DNA of 64,000 bases from Nocardioides oleivorans. GTDB lineage: Bacteria; Actinomycetota; Actinomycetes; Propionibacteriales; Nocardioidaceae. A program made the position numbers and the translations under genes. Where the stretch lies: positions 62,001 through 126,000 of the forward strand of contig NZ_SDWT01000003.1 in the NCBI RefSeq assembly GCF_004137255.1, in the 5' to 3' direction. The notes below the pieces were generated by a model that saw nothing but the letters and a program-made list of their open reading frames with translations, ran no database searches and was not told the origin of the DNA. The number at the start of each line of letters is the position of its first letter. The stretch's first letter is position 1. Positions 57,118-64,000 of the stretch are shown here, one piece after another.

Positions 57118-58393
57118 GGAACACCTCGCGGTGGAGCAGGAGCAGTGCCGCCGCGACCGGAACGGCGAGCAGGGCCCCGATGATGCCCATCAGCGAACCG
57201 CCGATGAGGGCGGCGATCACGGTGACGGCGCCGGGGATGTCGACCGCACGCTTCATGATGCGCGGTGAGATCAGGTAGGACTCCACCTGCTGGTAGGCGA
57301 TGTAGTAGATCGCCGCGACGAGCGCGACCGTGGGTGAGACCGTCAGGGCGAGCAGCGTCATGATCACGCCGCTGACGACGGCGCCGAGCACCGGGATCAG
57401 GCTCAGCAGGCCGACGATGAAGGCCAGCGCGAAGCTGTAGTCGCCCAGCCCCACGACCCACGTGAAGACCAACGTGCTGATGCCGGCGCAGACCGCCACG
57501 AGGAACGCGCCGGAGACGTAGGCGCCGGTGCTGCGGATGATCTTGTCGCCGAGCTCGCTCACCCGGGGACGGCGCGAGGCCGGGGCCAGGCTGTAGCCCG
57601 CGTGCTTGATGCTGGGCAGCGAGGCGAGGAAGTAGATCATCAGCACGAGCACGATGAACGTGTTGGTGACGGCCGAGAGCACGGCGAGGCCGACGCCCAG
57701 GGCGCCGCCGAAGACACGCTGGGTGAAGTCGGAGTTGGTGACGTAGTCCTGCATCTTGTCGATGACGTCGAAGCGTTCGTCGAGCTGCTGGATGTAGGTG
57801 TTGCGCTGGAGGTCGCTGAACCAGCCCGGCGCGTTGCGCGTGATGAGCGCGATCTGCTCGCTGATCACCGGGGCGACGGCGCCGATGAACAGGACCAGCA
57901 CCCCGATCACGACGGTCAGCACCATCAGCACCGACAGGCCGCGGCGCACGCCCCGGCGCATGAACCACTCGACGACCGGGTTGAGCCCGATCGCCAGGAA
58001 CATGGCGAGCACGAGCAGCACCAGGATGGAGGAGATGCTGAACAGCTGCTCGATCAGGAAGACCGCGAGCAGCACGCCGAGCGCGCCGAAGAAGCCGATG
58101 TTGAAGGGGGAGTGCCTCAGCAGCGAGACGTGGTGCTGGACGCGCACGGGCTGGACGTACGCCGGCGCGTCGGGGCTGACGACCAGGTCGGTCGAGTTGT
58201 CGATCTTCTCCGCGAGCGCCGCTGCCGACTCGGCGGACTCGCCCGCGTCCTCCGCGGCCTCCTGGGCGATGCCCGCGGCGTTGTCGGCACGTTCGGCGGC
58301 GTCCTCCGCGCGCTCGGCGGCCTCGACGGCCTCGACGACCTCGGGTGCTCCGACGCCCTCGTCGTCGAGGCCGCCCGTCTCGTCCGTGCTCAG
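57095..58393 (-). CDS. AI-2E family transporter with long acidic N-terminus
   Basis: The core (from about residue 95) has eight predicted membrane segments and the family loop between helices 2 and 3. AI-2E proteins export quorum signals or act as ion antiporters. The first in-frame ATG or GTG is at 58147 (350 residues). However, codons with strong G/C third positions continue upstream for 82 more residues, giving an acidic alanine-rich helix, to a CTG at 58393 that overlaps the previous stop (CTGA). I annotate the longer form as the better coding explanation. If CTG is not used, the protein starts at 58147. Confidence 0.75.
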   Translation of the reverse strand: MSTDETGGLDDEGVGAPEVVEAVEAAERAEDAAERADNAAGIAQEAAEDAGESAESAAALAEKIDNSTDLVVSPDAPAYVQPVRVQHHVSLLRHSPFNIGFFGALGVLLAVFLIEQLFSISSILVLLVLAMFLAIGLNPVVEWFMRRGVRRGLSVLMVLTVVIGVLVLFIGAVAPVISEQIALITRNAPGWFSDLQRNTYIQQLDERFDVIDKMQDYVTNSDFTQRVFGGALGVGLAVLSAVTNTFIVLVLMIYFLASLPSIKHAGYSLAPASRRPRVSELGDKIIRSTGAYVSGAFLVAVCAGISTLVFTWVVGLGDYSFALAFIVGLLSLIPVLGAVVSGVIMTLLALTVSPTVALVAAIYYIAYQQVESYLISPRIMKRAVDIPGAVTVIAALIGGSLMGIIGALLAVPVAAALLLLHREVFLKRQDSR

Positions 58394-59667
58394 GAGTCGT
58401 CCTCGCCGAACCCGGCGACGACGTCGCGCAGCGCGCCGAGCTGCGCGGTGATGGCGTCACGGCGCTTGGTGATCCGGTCGACCTCGGCCTGGATGTTGGA
58501 GAGCTCGCGCTGGGCCTCGGCGGCGCGGGTGGCGCTCACCGAGTCGGCCTGGGTGCGGGCCGAGGCGACGACCTGCTCGGCCTCGCGCCGCGCCCGGGAC
58601 AGCAGGCCCTCGGCCTCGGTCTGCGCCTGCTGGCGGTGCGTGGTGGCCTGGCTGGTCGCCTCGCGGGCGCGCTGCTCGGCTGCCGTGGCCCGCTCCTCCG
58701 CCTCGGCCACGAGGCGCTGGGTCTCCGCGGTGGCGCTGGCGTGGTGCTCGGCGGCCTCGCGGGCGAGGCGCTCCTTCTCCACGGCAAGGATGCGGCGGGC
58801 CTCCTGCACCTCGCGGTCGGCGGCGGCGCGGGCCTGCTCCGCCTCCCGGATCGTGGTGACGCGCAGCTCGTTGGTCTCCTGCTGGGCGGCCAGCCGGAGC
58901 TGGTCGGCCTCCCGGCGCGCCGAGGCGAGCAGGTCCTCGGACTCGCCCTGCGCGAGCTTGCGCTCGGTCTCGGCGTCGGCCTGGATGCGCGAGCGCATCT
59001 CGTCGAGCTCCTTGAGCTGGACGAGCCTCATGTCGTCGGCCTCGCGGGACGCGTCGGCGCGGATGCTGGTGGCGTCGCGGTCGGCGCGGGCCCGGATCTC
59101 GTCGGCCTCGCGGTAGGACGCGTTGCGCACGTCGGTGGCCTCGTCCTCGGCCATCTTGAGCATCGAGGTCGCGCGACCGCCGAGCCCGGCGTAGGTGGGG
59201 TTCGCGTTCTCCTGCAGCTCCGCGCTGACGCGCTCGAGCTCGGCCTCGAGCTCGATGACGCGCTGCTCGCTGCTCGCGAGGCTGCTGGCCAGGCCGGACT
59301 TCTCGGACTGGAGCTGGCCGAGCCGCTGGTCGACGGCGGCCTTGTCGTAGCCGCCTCGGCGCACCAGCGGCAGCGCGGCCGCGACCGGAGCAGCGGACGG
59401 AGCCGGTCGCGGGGCGGCGGGGGGCGGGACCACCGGGCTCGGGCGGGTGGCCTGCGCGGGCGGTGCGGCCGGGGCCGGGGTCTGGACGGGAGCGCGCTCG
59501 GGCTCGGGCGTGGCTGCCTCGGTCACCTCGACCACCTCGGCGGCCTGGGTGGCCTCCGGATCGGGCGTCGAGTCCTTCGGCACCACCGGGAGCACCTGGG
59601 TCTCCTCGCCTGCGTCGTCACCGGACTCCGGCTCGTCGAAGATGGACAGGCCCTTGTCGGAGCTCAT
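58390..59667 (-). CDS. DivIVA-like coiled-coil protein
   Basis: This 425-residue protein is almost entirely heptad-rich coiled coil after a disordered Pro/Ala/Glu N-terminus (about 1-115). A short conserved segment VRRGGYDKAAVDQRLGQLQ near 120 resembles the start of DivIVA-domain helices that sense curved membrane. The repeated (Q/E)A-R-x-x-A units fit polar-growth scaffold proteins of actinobacteria. Its exact role in growth or division is inferred. ATG 59667 follows GAGAGAGGG. Confidence 0.8.
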   Translation of the reverse strand: MSSDKGLSIFDEPESGDDAGEETQVLPVVPKDSTPDPEATQAAEVVEVTEAATPEPERAPVQTPAPAAPPAQATRPSPVVPPPAAPRPAPSAAPVAAALPLVRRGGYDKAAVDQRLGQLQSEKSGLASSLASSEQRVIELEAELERVSAELQENANPTYAGLGGRATSMLKMAEDEATDVRNASYREADEIRARADRDATSIRADASREADDMRLVQLKELDEMRSRIQADAETERKLAQGESEDLLASARREADQLRLAAQQETNELRVTTIREAEQARAAADREVQEARRILAVEKERLAREAAEHHASATAETQRLVAEAEERATAAEQRAREATSQATTHRQQAQTEAEGLLSRARREAEQVVASARTQADSVSATRAAEAQRELSNIQAEVDRITKRRDAITAQLGALRDVVAGFGEDDS

Positions 59668-59733
59668 GCGGGGCACCCTCTCTCAGGTCGTGCGGACTGC
59701 GTCGACCCCAGTGTTGCCGATGGTCCTCCAACA

Positions 59734-59787
59734 TCACACCCCGGCTCGCGGAGCCGGTGCGATGCACCGGGGCGGGCCGGGGTGTGA
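59734..59787 (-). terminator. branched hairpin downstream of ccrA
   Basis: A perfect 12-bp outer stem (59734-59745 with 59776-59787) encloses CCGGTGC-GAT-GCACCGG (59754-59770). It sits 20 bases after the ccrA stop. No U-tract follows, so termination is likely but not certain. Confidence 0.55.
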
Positions 59788-59807
59788 CGGGTGTTCGCTG
59801 GTGGGGT

Positions 59808-61148
59808 TCAGACCCCGCGGAAGCGGTTGATCGCCGTCTCGTGCTCGGCGCGCATCTCGTGGTCGCGGACGCCGAGGCCCTCCTCGGGGGCCAGGCAGAG
59901 CACGCCGACCTTGCCCTGGTGGGCGTTCTGGTGGACGTCGAGCGAGGCCTGGCCGACCTCGTCGAGGGTGTAGGTCCGCGACAGGGTCGGGTGGATCCTG
60001 CCCTTGGCGATGAGGCGGTTGGCCTCCCACGACTCGCGGTAGTTGGCGAAGTGGCTGGAGATGATCTTCTTGAGGTTCATCCACAGGTAGCGGTTGTCGT
60101 ACTCGTGCATGAAGCCGGAGGTCGACGCGCAGGTGGTGATGGTGCCGCCCTTGCGGGTGACGAACACGCTGGCGCCGAAGGTCTCGCGACCGGGGTGCTC
60201 GAAGACGATGTCGATGTCCTCGCCGCCCGTGAGCTCGCGGATGCGGGCACCGAACCGCTTCCACTCCTTGGGGTCCTGCTGGGTGTTCTCGTCGTTCCAG
60301 AACCGGTAGCCCTCCTCGGACCGGTTGATGATCAGCTCGGCTCCCATGCTGCGGGCGATGTTCGCCTTCTCCTCGTTGGAGACCACGCACACAGGCGTCG
60401 CGCCCCCGTTGAGGGCGTACTGCGTGGCGAACCCGCCGAGACCGCCCGAGGCGCCCCAGATCAGGACGTTGTCGCCCTGCTTCATGTCGCCGCCGTTCTT
60501 GCTGACCAGCTGGCGGTACGCCGTGCAGTTCACGAGGCCGGGCGAGGCGGCCTCCTCCCACGTGAGGTGCTCGGGCTTCGGCATCAGCTGGTTGGCCTTG
60601 ACCATCGCGACGTCGGCCAGGCCGCCGAAGTTGGTCTCGAAGCCCCAGATCCGCTGCTCGGTGTCGAGCATCGTGTCGTTGTGGCCGTCGGGACCCTCGA
60701 GCTCGACGGACAGGCAGTGCGCCACGACCCGGTCGCCCGGCTTCCAGCGGGTGACGCCGGGGCCGGTCTTGAGCACGACGCCGGACAGGTCGGAGCCGAC
60801 CACGTGGTAGGGCAGGTCGTGGCGCTTGGTGAGCTCGCTGTTGCGGCCGTAGCGCTCCAGGAAGCCGAAGGTGGAGACCGGCTCGAAGATCGAGGTCCAC
60901 ACGGTGTTGTAGTTGATCGCGCTGGCCATCACGGCCACGAACGCCTCACCGGGACCGAGCTCGGGCAGCGGCACCTCGTCGACGTGGATCGACCTGCGCG
61001 GGTCCTTCTCCTTCGACGGCACCCCCTCGAACATGTCGACCTCGTCCTTCTTCACGAAGGCGGCGCGGTAGGACTCGGGCAGCTCGAGCGAGGCGAAGTC
61101 GCCGGCGCTCGCGGAGTCGGACTGGATGGCGTCGAGGATGTTCTGCAC
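59808..61148 (-). CDS. ccrA: crotonyl-CoA carboxylase/reductase
   Basis: This 446-residue MDR enzyme reductively carboxylates crotonyl-CoA to ethylmalonyl-CoA with NADPH and CO2. It has the Ccr-type N-terminus (ASAINYNTVWTSIFEPVSTFGFLERYGR), the cofactor loop IWGASGGLGGFATQ near residue 230, and the C-terminal GKVGVLCLAPEEGLGV. Length and motifs distinguish it from ordinary quinone reductases. GTG 61148 is preceded by AGGAG. The epimerase gene is 97 bases upstream on the same strand, so the two may be co-transcribed. Confidence 0.94.
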   Translation of the reverse strand: MQNILDAIQSDSASAGDFASLELPESYRAAFVKKDEVDMFEGVPSKEKDPRRSIHVDEVPLPELGPGEAFVAVMASAINYNTVWTSIFEPVSTFGFLERYGRNSELTKRHDLPYHVVGSDLSGVVLKTGPGVTRWKPGDRVVAHCLSVELEGPDGHNDTMLDTEQRIWGFETNFGGLADVAMVKANQLMPKPEHLTWEEAASPGLVNCTAYRQLVSKNGGDMKQGDNVLIWGASGGLGGFATQYALNGGATPVCVVSNEEKANIARSMGAELIINRSEEGYRFWNDENTQQDPKEWKRFGARIRELTGGEDIDIVFEHPGRETFGASVFVTRKGGTITTCASTSGFMHEYDNRYLWMNLKKIISSHFANYRESWEANRLIAKGRIHPTLSRTYTLDEVGQASLDVHQNAHQGKVGVLCLAPEEGLGVRDHEMRAEHETAINRFRGV

Positions 61149-61245
61149 GGGTGTCTCCTGAGCATCTGGTGAGGCATCGGTGTCACGATTCGGGTCAACG
61201 TACCGGTGGGTAACCTCGCGTGGTGGGAGGTGTGAGATACATCGC

Positions 61246-61728
61246 TCAGTGCGCGTGGGCGGCCGGCTCGACGAGCTCGACCAGCACGCCGCCGGCGTCC
61301 TTGGGGTGGATGAAGTTCACGCGGCTGTCGGAGGTGCCGCGGCGGGGGGCGTCGTACAGCAGGCGCAGGCCGCGCTCGCGCAGCACGCCCGCCACGTGCT
61401 CGACGTCGTCGACGCGGAACGCGAGCTGCTGGAGGCCGGGGCCGCTGCGGTCGAGGAACTTCGCGATGGTCGACTCGGGTGTCAGCGGAGCGAGGAGCTG
61501 CAGGCACGACCCCGACGGGTTCGACGAGCCGGGCCCGACGCCGACCATCGCCTCGCGCACGCCCTGCTCCTCGTTGACCTCCTCGTGGAGGACCTGCATG
61601 CCGTAGACGTCGCGGTAGAACGCCAGCGCCTCGTCGAGGTCGGGCACCGCGATCCCCACGTGGTCGATGGCGGTGAAGAGGTGCTGGACGTCGGCGGGGA
61701 GCTCGGCCGGGATCTCAGGGGGCGTCAT
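61246..61728 (-). CDS. mce: methylmalonyl/ethylmalonyl-CoA epimerase
   Basis: This 160-residue VOC-fold enzyme has metal ligands in HVGIAVPDLDEAL (His near residue 23), QLAFRVDD and VLVELVEP (C-terminal Glu). In the ethylmalonyl-CoA pathway the same epimerase acts on both ethylmalonyl- and methylmalonyl-CoA, which fits its position next to ccrA. ATG 61728 is preceded at six bases by CAGCAT. Confidence 0.92.
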   Translation of the reverse strand: MTPPEIPAELPADVQHLFTAIDHVGIAVPDLDEALAFYRDVYGMQVLHEEVNEEQGVREAMVGVGPGSSNPSGSCLQLLAPLTPESTIAKFLDRSGPGLQQLAFRVDDVEHVAGVLRERGLRLLYDAPRRGTSDSRVNFIHPKDAGGVLVELVEPAAHAH

Positions 61729-61734
61729 GGGCAC

Positions 61735-61740
61735 ATGCTG
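61735..61740 (-). promoter_or_regulatory. possible -10 box (CAGCAT) of the epimerase gene
   Basis: CAGCAT on the minus strand lies six bases before ATG 61728, matching the arrangement at 48005-48017. Confidence 0.3.
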
Positions 61741-61820
61741 CACGCCGGTGGCCCGACGCGCGAGGAGGTGTGACCGTCGCCACTCGGCGACGGGCACACC
61801 TCCCCGACGAGGACCGACGG

Positions 61821-62576
61821 TCAGAGGATGCTGGGCGTCGACTGGTAGCGGCCGAGCACCGCCGCGGCGTCCATGTCACCGACGAAGCCGAGCGGGCTCC
61901 CGCACGACCCGGCGTAGTCGCCGAGCAGCAGGTCCTGGCTGTCCGGCAGGTCGTAGTTGATGGCGATCGACGACGCGACGGGTGTGCCGACCTGGCGACC
62001 GTCGACCCACAGCCGCACCGAGGTGCCGTCGTAGGTCCCGACGACGGTGTGCCACTGGCCGTCCCAGAGCTGCGGCCCGGCGTCGTTGGAGAGGGTGAAG
62101 CTGCTGCCGTCGGAGACGTAGAAGCGGGCGCCGCCCTGCGCGCCGGTGTAGAGGCCGTACGACGCGGTCTCGCAGGCGAGCGAGCCCTTCGCGGCGATGT
62201 AGCGGAAGTAGCCGCCCTGGTCGCTGCGCACCCGGACCGCGAGGGTCACGCCGCTCGGCTCCAGCGACGGGGCGTCGGGGACCGTCACGCGCTGCGAGCC
62301 GCTGAACCGGAGCGCGGCGCGCTTGAAGAACAGCAGGCGCGGCAGCTGCACCCACGCCGGGTCGGCGGCGTCGGCGGCGGTGGCCGCGCCGAGGTAGCCG
62401 CGGTTGCCGTTGAAGGAGAGGTCGTAGGTGACCTGACCGGCTCCCTCGTCCATCAGCCAGAGGCCGGCGAGGCTGTCGGCCCGGGCGCTGGCAGGCGGGG
62501 CGGCGAGGACCGCGCCGAGGACGGCGGTGGTGGTCAGCGCGAGGACGGAGGTCAGGACGCGGCGGACGCGAAGCAT
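61821..62576 (-). CDS. secreted LamG-domain protein
   Basis: This 251-residue exported protein has a Sec signal peptide (cleavage near ASA, residue 31) and one concanavalin-like LamG domain. The domain shows GLWLMDEGAGQVTYDLSFNGNRGYLG near the start, WHTVVGTYDGTSVRLWVDG near 170 and LLGDYAGSCGSPLGFVGDMDAAAV near the end. Such domains bind carbohydrates; no catalytic module is attached. GGGAG precedes ATG 62576. Confidence 0.85.
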   Translation of the reverse strand: MLRVRRVLTSVLALTTTAVLGAVLAAPPASARADSLAGLWLMDEGAGQVTYDLSFNGNRGYLGAATAADAADPAWVQLPRLLFFKRAALRFSGSQRVTVPDAPSLEPSGVTLAVRVRSDQGGYFRYIAAKGSLACETASYGLYTGAQGGARFYVSDGSSFTLSNDAGPQLWDGQWHTVVGTYDGTSVRLWVDGRQVGTPVASSIAINYDLPDSQDLLLGDYAGSCGSPLGFVGDMDAAAVLGRYQSTPSIL

Positions 62577-62749
62577 GGTCGGCACTCCCAGTGGGTCGTG
62601 GGTGGAGCCCGAGATCCCCACCGGTTCGGTGGTGGGGCAACCACATCAGCGACGCGCGTACGCCAGGTGGCGGGCGCGGGCGACCTCCCACAATTTGGGG
62701 AACGGGAGCCTCGTCGCCGACCGGCGCCGATGTGACGTGTGCCTCACAG

Positions 62750-62765
62750 GTGAACGCTCATTCAC
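62750..62765 (+). promoter_or_regulatory. inverted repeat (GTGAAC-N4-ATTCAC) upstream of thiolase
   Basis: Five of six arm bases pair, with the same 6-4-6 layout and GTGAAC half-site as the operator at 3783-3798. A -10-like TATCGT follows at 62792-62797. It may bind the same or a related TetR regulator. Confidence 0.5.
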
Positions 62766-62849
62766 CCTGCCGGAGGGACCGCGCGGGTGGGTATCGTCCG
62801 AAGCGCAGCACGTGCCGCACCCGCCCACGCAAGACCCTGGAGGAACCCC

Positions 62850-64000
62850 ATGACCACGTCCGTGATCGTCGCAGGTGCCCGTACCCCCATCGGACGCCTG
62901 CTCGGTGGCCTCAAGGACCTGTCCGCCGCAGACCTCGGCGGCGTCGCCATCAAGGGTGCCCTCGACAAGGCGGGCGTGGCGCCCGACCAGGTCGACTACC
63001 TGATCATGGGCCAGGTCATCCTGGCCGGCGCCGGCCAGAACCCGGCCCGCTCCGCCGGTGTCGCCGCCGGCCTGCCGATGAGCATGCCCTCGATCACCAT
63101 CAACAAGGTCTGCCTGTCCGGCATCAACGCCATCGCGATGGCCGACCAGCTGATCCGCGCCGGCGAGCACGACGTGGTCGTCGCGGGGGGCATGGAGTCG
63201 ATGACCCAGGCGCCGCACCTGCTGCCCAAGTCGCGCGAGGGGTTCAAGTACGGCGACACCGCGCTGGTCGACTCGATGGCCTACGACGCGCTCTACGACC
63301 AGTCCACCCAGCAGGCGATGATCAACCTGACCGACGGCACCAACGCGGCCGGCGCCCACCTGACCCGCGAGGAGCAGGACGCCTTCGCGGCGAGCTCGCA
63401 CCAGCGCGCGGCGCTCGCCTGGAAGAACGGCCTCTTCGACGACGAGGTCGTGCCGGTGACCATCTCGACGCGCAAGGGCGACGTCGTGGTGTCCCAGGAC
63501 GAGGGCGTGCGAAGCGACACGACCGTCGAGACCCTCGCCGGCCTGCGCCCGGTCACCAAGGACGGCACCATCACGGCCGGCTCGGCCTCGCAGATCTCCG
63601 ACGGCGCGTGCGCGGTGGTCGTGATGAGCAAGACGAAGGCCGAGGAGCTCGGCCTCACCTGGATCGCCGAGATCGGCGCGCACGGCCAGGTCGCCGGCCC
63701 CGACTCCACGCTCCAGCTCCAGCCGGCCCGCGCCATCGAGAAGGCAGCCGCCAAGGAGGGCATCGCCGTCTCCGACATCGACCTCTTCGAGCTCAACGAG
63801 GCCTTCGCCGCGGTCGGCATCGAGTCCGCCCGCCAGCTCGGGGCGTCGGAGGACCAGGTCAACGTGAACGGTGGCGCCATCGCCCTCGGGCACCCGGTCG
63901 GCATGTCCGGCGCCCGTATCGTGCTGACCCTCGCCCACGAGCTCAAGCGTCGCGGAGGCGGCGTCGGTGCGGCCGCCCTGTGCGGCGGTGGTGGCCAGGG
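62850..64000 (+). CDS. acetyl-CoA C-acetyltransferase (thiolase), 3' end outside window
   Basis: This partial gene encodes at least 383 residues of a biosynthetic-type thiolase that condenses two acetyl-CoA to acetoacetyl-CoA. The acyl-accepting Cys88 is in [10 protein letters not shown]. Other active-site motifs are NEAFA near 315, [11 protein letters not shown] near 345 and the start of the C-terminal CGGGGQG, so only a few residues are missing. GGAGGAA at 62839-62845 sets the ATG. It can start the ethylmalonyl-CoA pathway, whose Ccr and epimerase genes lie just upstream on the other strand. Confidence 0.93.
   Translation, partial: MTTSVIVAGARTPIGRLLGGLKDLSAADLGGVAIKGALDKAGVAPDQVDYLIMGQVILAGAGQNPARSAGVAAGLPMSMPSITINKVCLSGINAIAMADQLIRAGEHDVVVAGGMESMTQAPHLLPKSREGFKYGDTALVDSMAYDALYDQSTQQAMINLTDGTNAAGAHLTREEQDAFAASSHQRAALAWKNGLFDDEVVPVTISTRKGDVVVSQDEGVRSDTTVETLAGLRPVTKDGTITAGSASQISDGACAVVVMSKTKAEELGLTWIAEIGAHGQVAGPDSTLQLQPARAIEKAAAKEGIAVSDIDLFELNEAFAAVGIESARQLGASEDQVNVNGGAIALGHPVGMSGARIVLTLAHELKRRGGGVGAAALCGGGGQ

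Overview
The window is about 72% G+C, densely coded, and looks like the chromosome of a high-GC actinobacterium, most likely Nocardioides or another Nocardioidaceae. This rests on the gene order argS-lysA-hom-thrC-thrB-rho-rpmE-prfA-prmC-tsaC-wecA-atp operon-DUF2550, on the fused E2/E1 2-oxoglutarate dehydrogenase kgd, on the actinobacterial-type mismatch endonuclease nucS, and on frequent GTG and apparently leaderless starts. I see no phage, insertion sequence, integrase, CRISPR array or plasmid gene. No gene-free stretch exceeds 300 bases; the longest are 62577-62849, 53677-53912 and 45938-46138.

Layout. 1-3.0 kb: an Eis-type acetyltransferase and two oxidoreductases. 3.0-6.1 kb: a TetR regulator divergent from a ferredoxin-reductase/fatty-acyl desaturase operon, with an inverted repeat between them. 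6.1-10.2 kb: kgd with a 58-residue companion gene. 10.3-13.4 kb: a lipoprotein/LCP pair and a secreted protein. 13.5 kb: tRNA-Arg(CCG). 14.3-35.5 kb: the conserved housekeeping block (arginyl-tRNA synthetase, Lys and Thr synthesis, Rho, L31, release factor 1 and its methylase, tRNA t6A synthesis, cell-wall lipid carrier glycosylation, F1Fo ATP synthase), closed by a strong hairpin at 35012-35043. 35.5-41.2 kb: LacI/MFS, serine hydrolase, ArsR-SRPBCC and a cobalamin adenosyltransferase. 41.3-57 kb: STAS protein, B12-dependent acyl-CoA mutase, D-amino acid oxidase, small conserved proteins, nucS, a GNAT-MOSC fusion, a doubled 3-hydroxyacyl-CoA dehydrogenase, hydrolases, a large LuxR-type regulator, a CGNR regulator and an EamA transporter. 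57-64 kb: AI-2E transporter, coiled-coil DivIVA-like protein, crotonyl-CoA carboxylase/reductase, epimerase, LamG protein and the start of an acetyl-CoA acetyltransferase.

How the genes work together. The main metabolic theme outside housekeeping is the ethylmalonyl-CoA pathway of acetyl-CoA assimilation: thiolase, 3-hydroxybutyryl-CoA dehydrogenase, Ccr, epimerase and ethylmalonyl-CoA mutase all lie in the last 23 kb, with the adenosyltransferase that makes the mutase cofactor. The desaturase operon and the thiolase gene carry upstream inverted repeats of the same 6-4-6 form, suggesting shared control by a lipid-responsive TetR protein.

A recurring sequence feature is a TANNNT hexamer placed 6-7 bases before an ATG or GTG, seen at sixteen starts on both strands and consistent with leaderless mRNAs. 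Nothing in the window is clearly a new multi-gene system. The best leads are the pathway set, a candidate iron-box-controlled cysteine-rich small protein, the GNAT-MOSC fusion, and several well-defined operator candidates.
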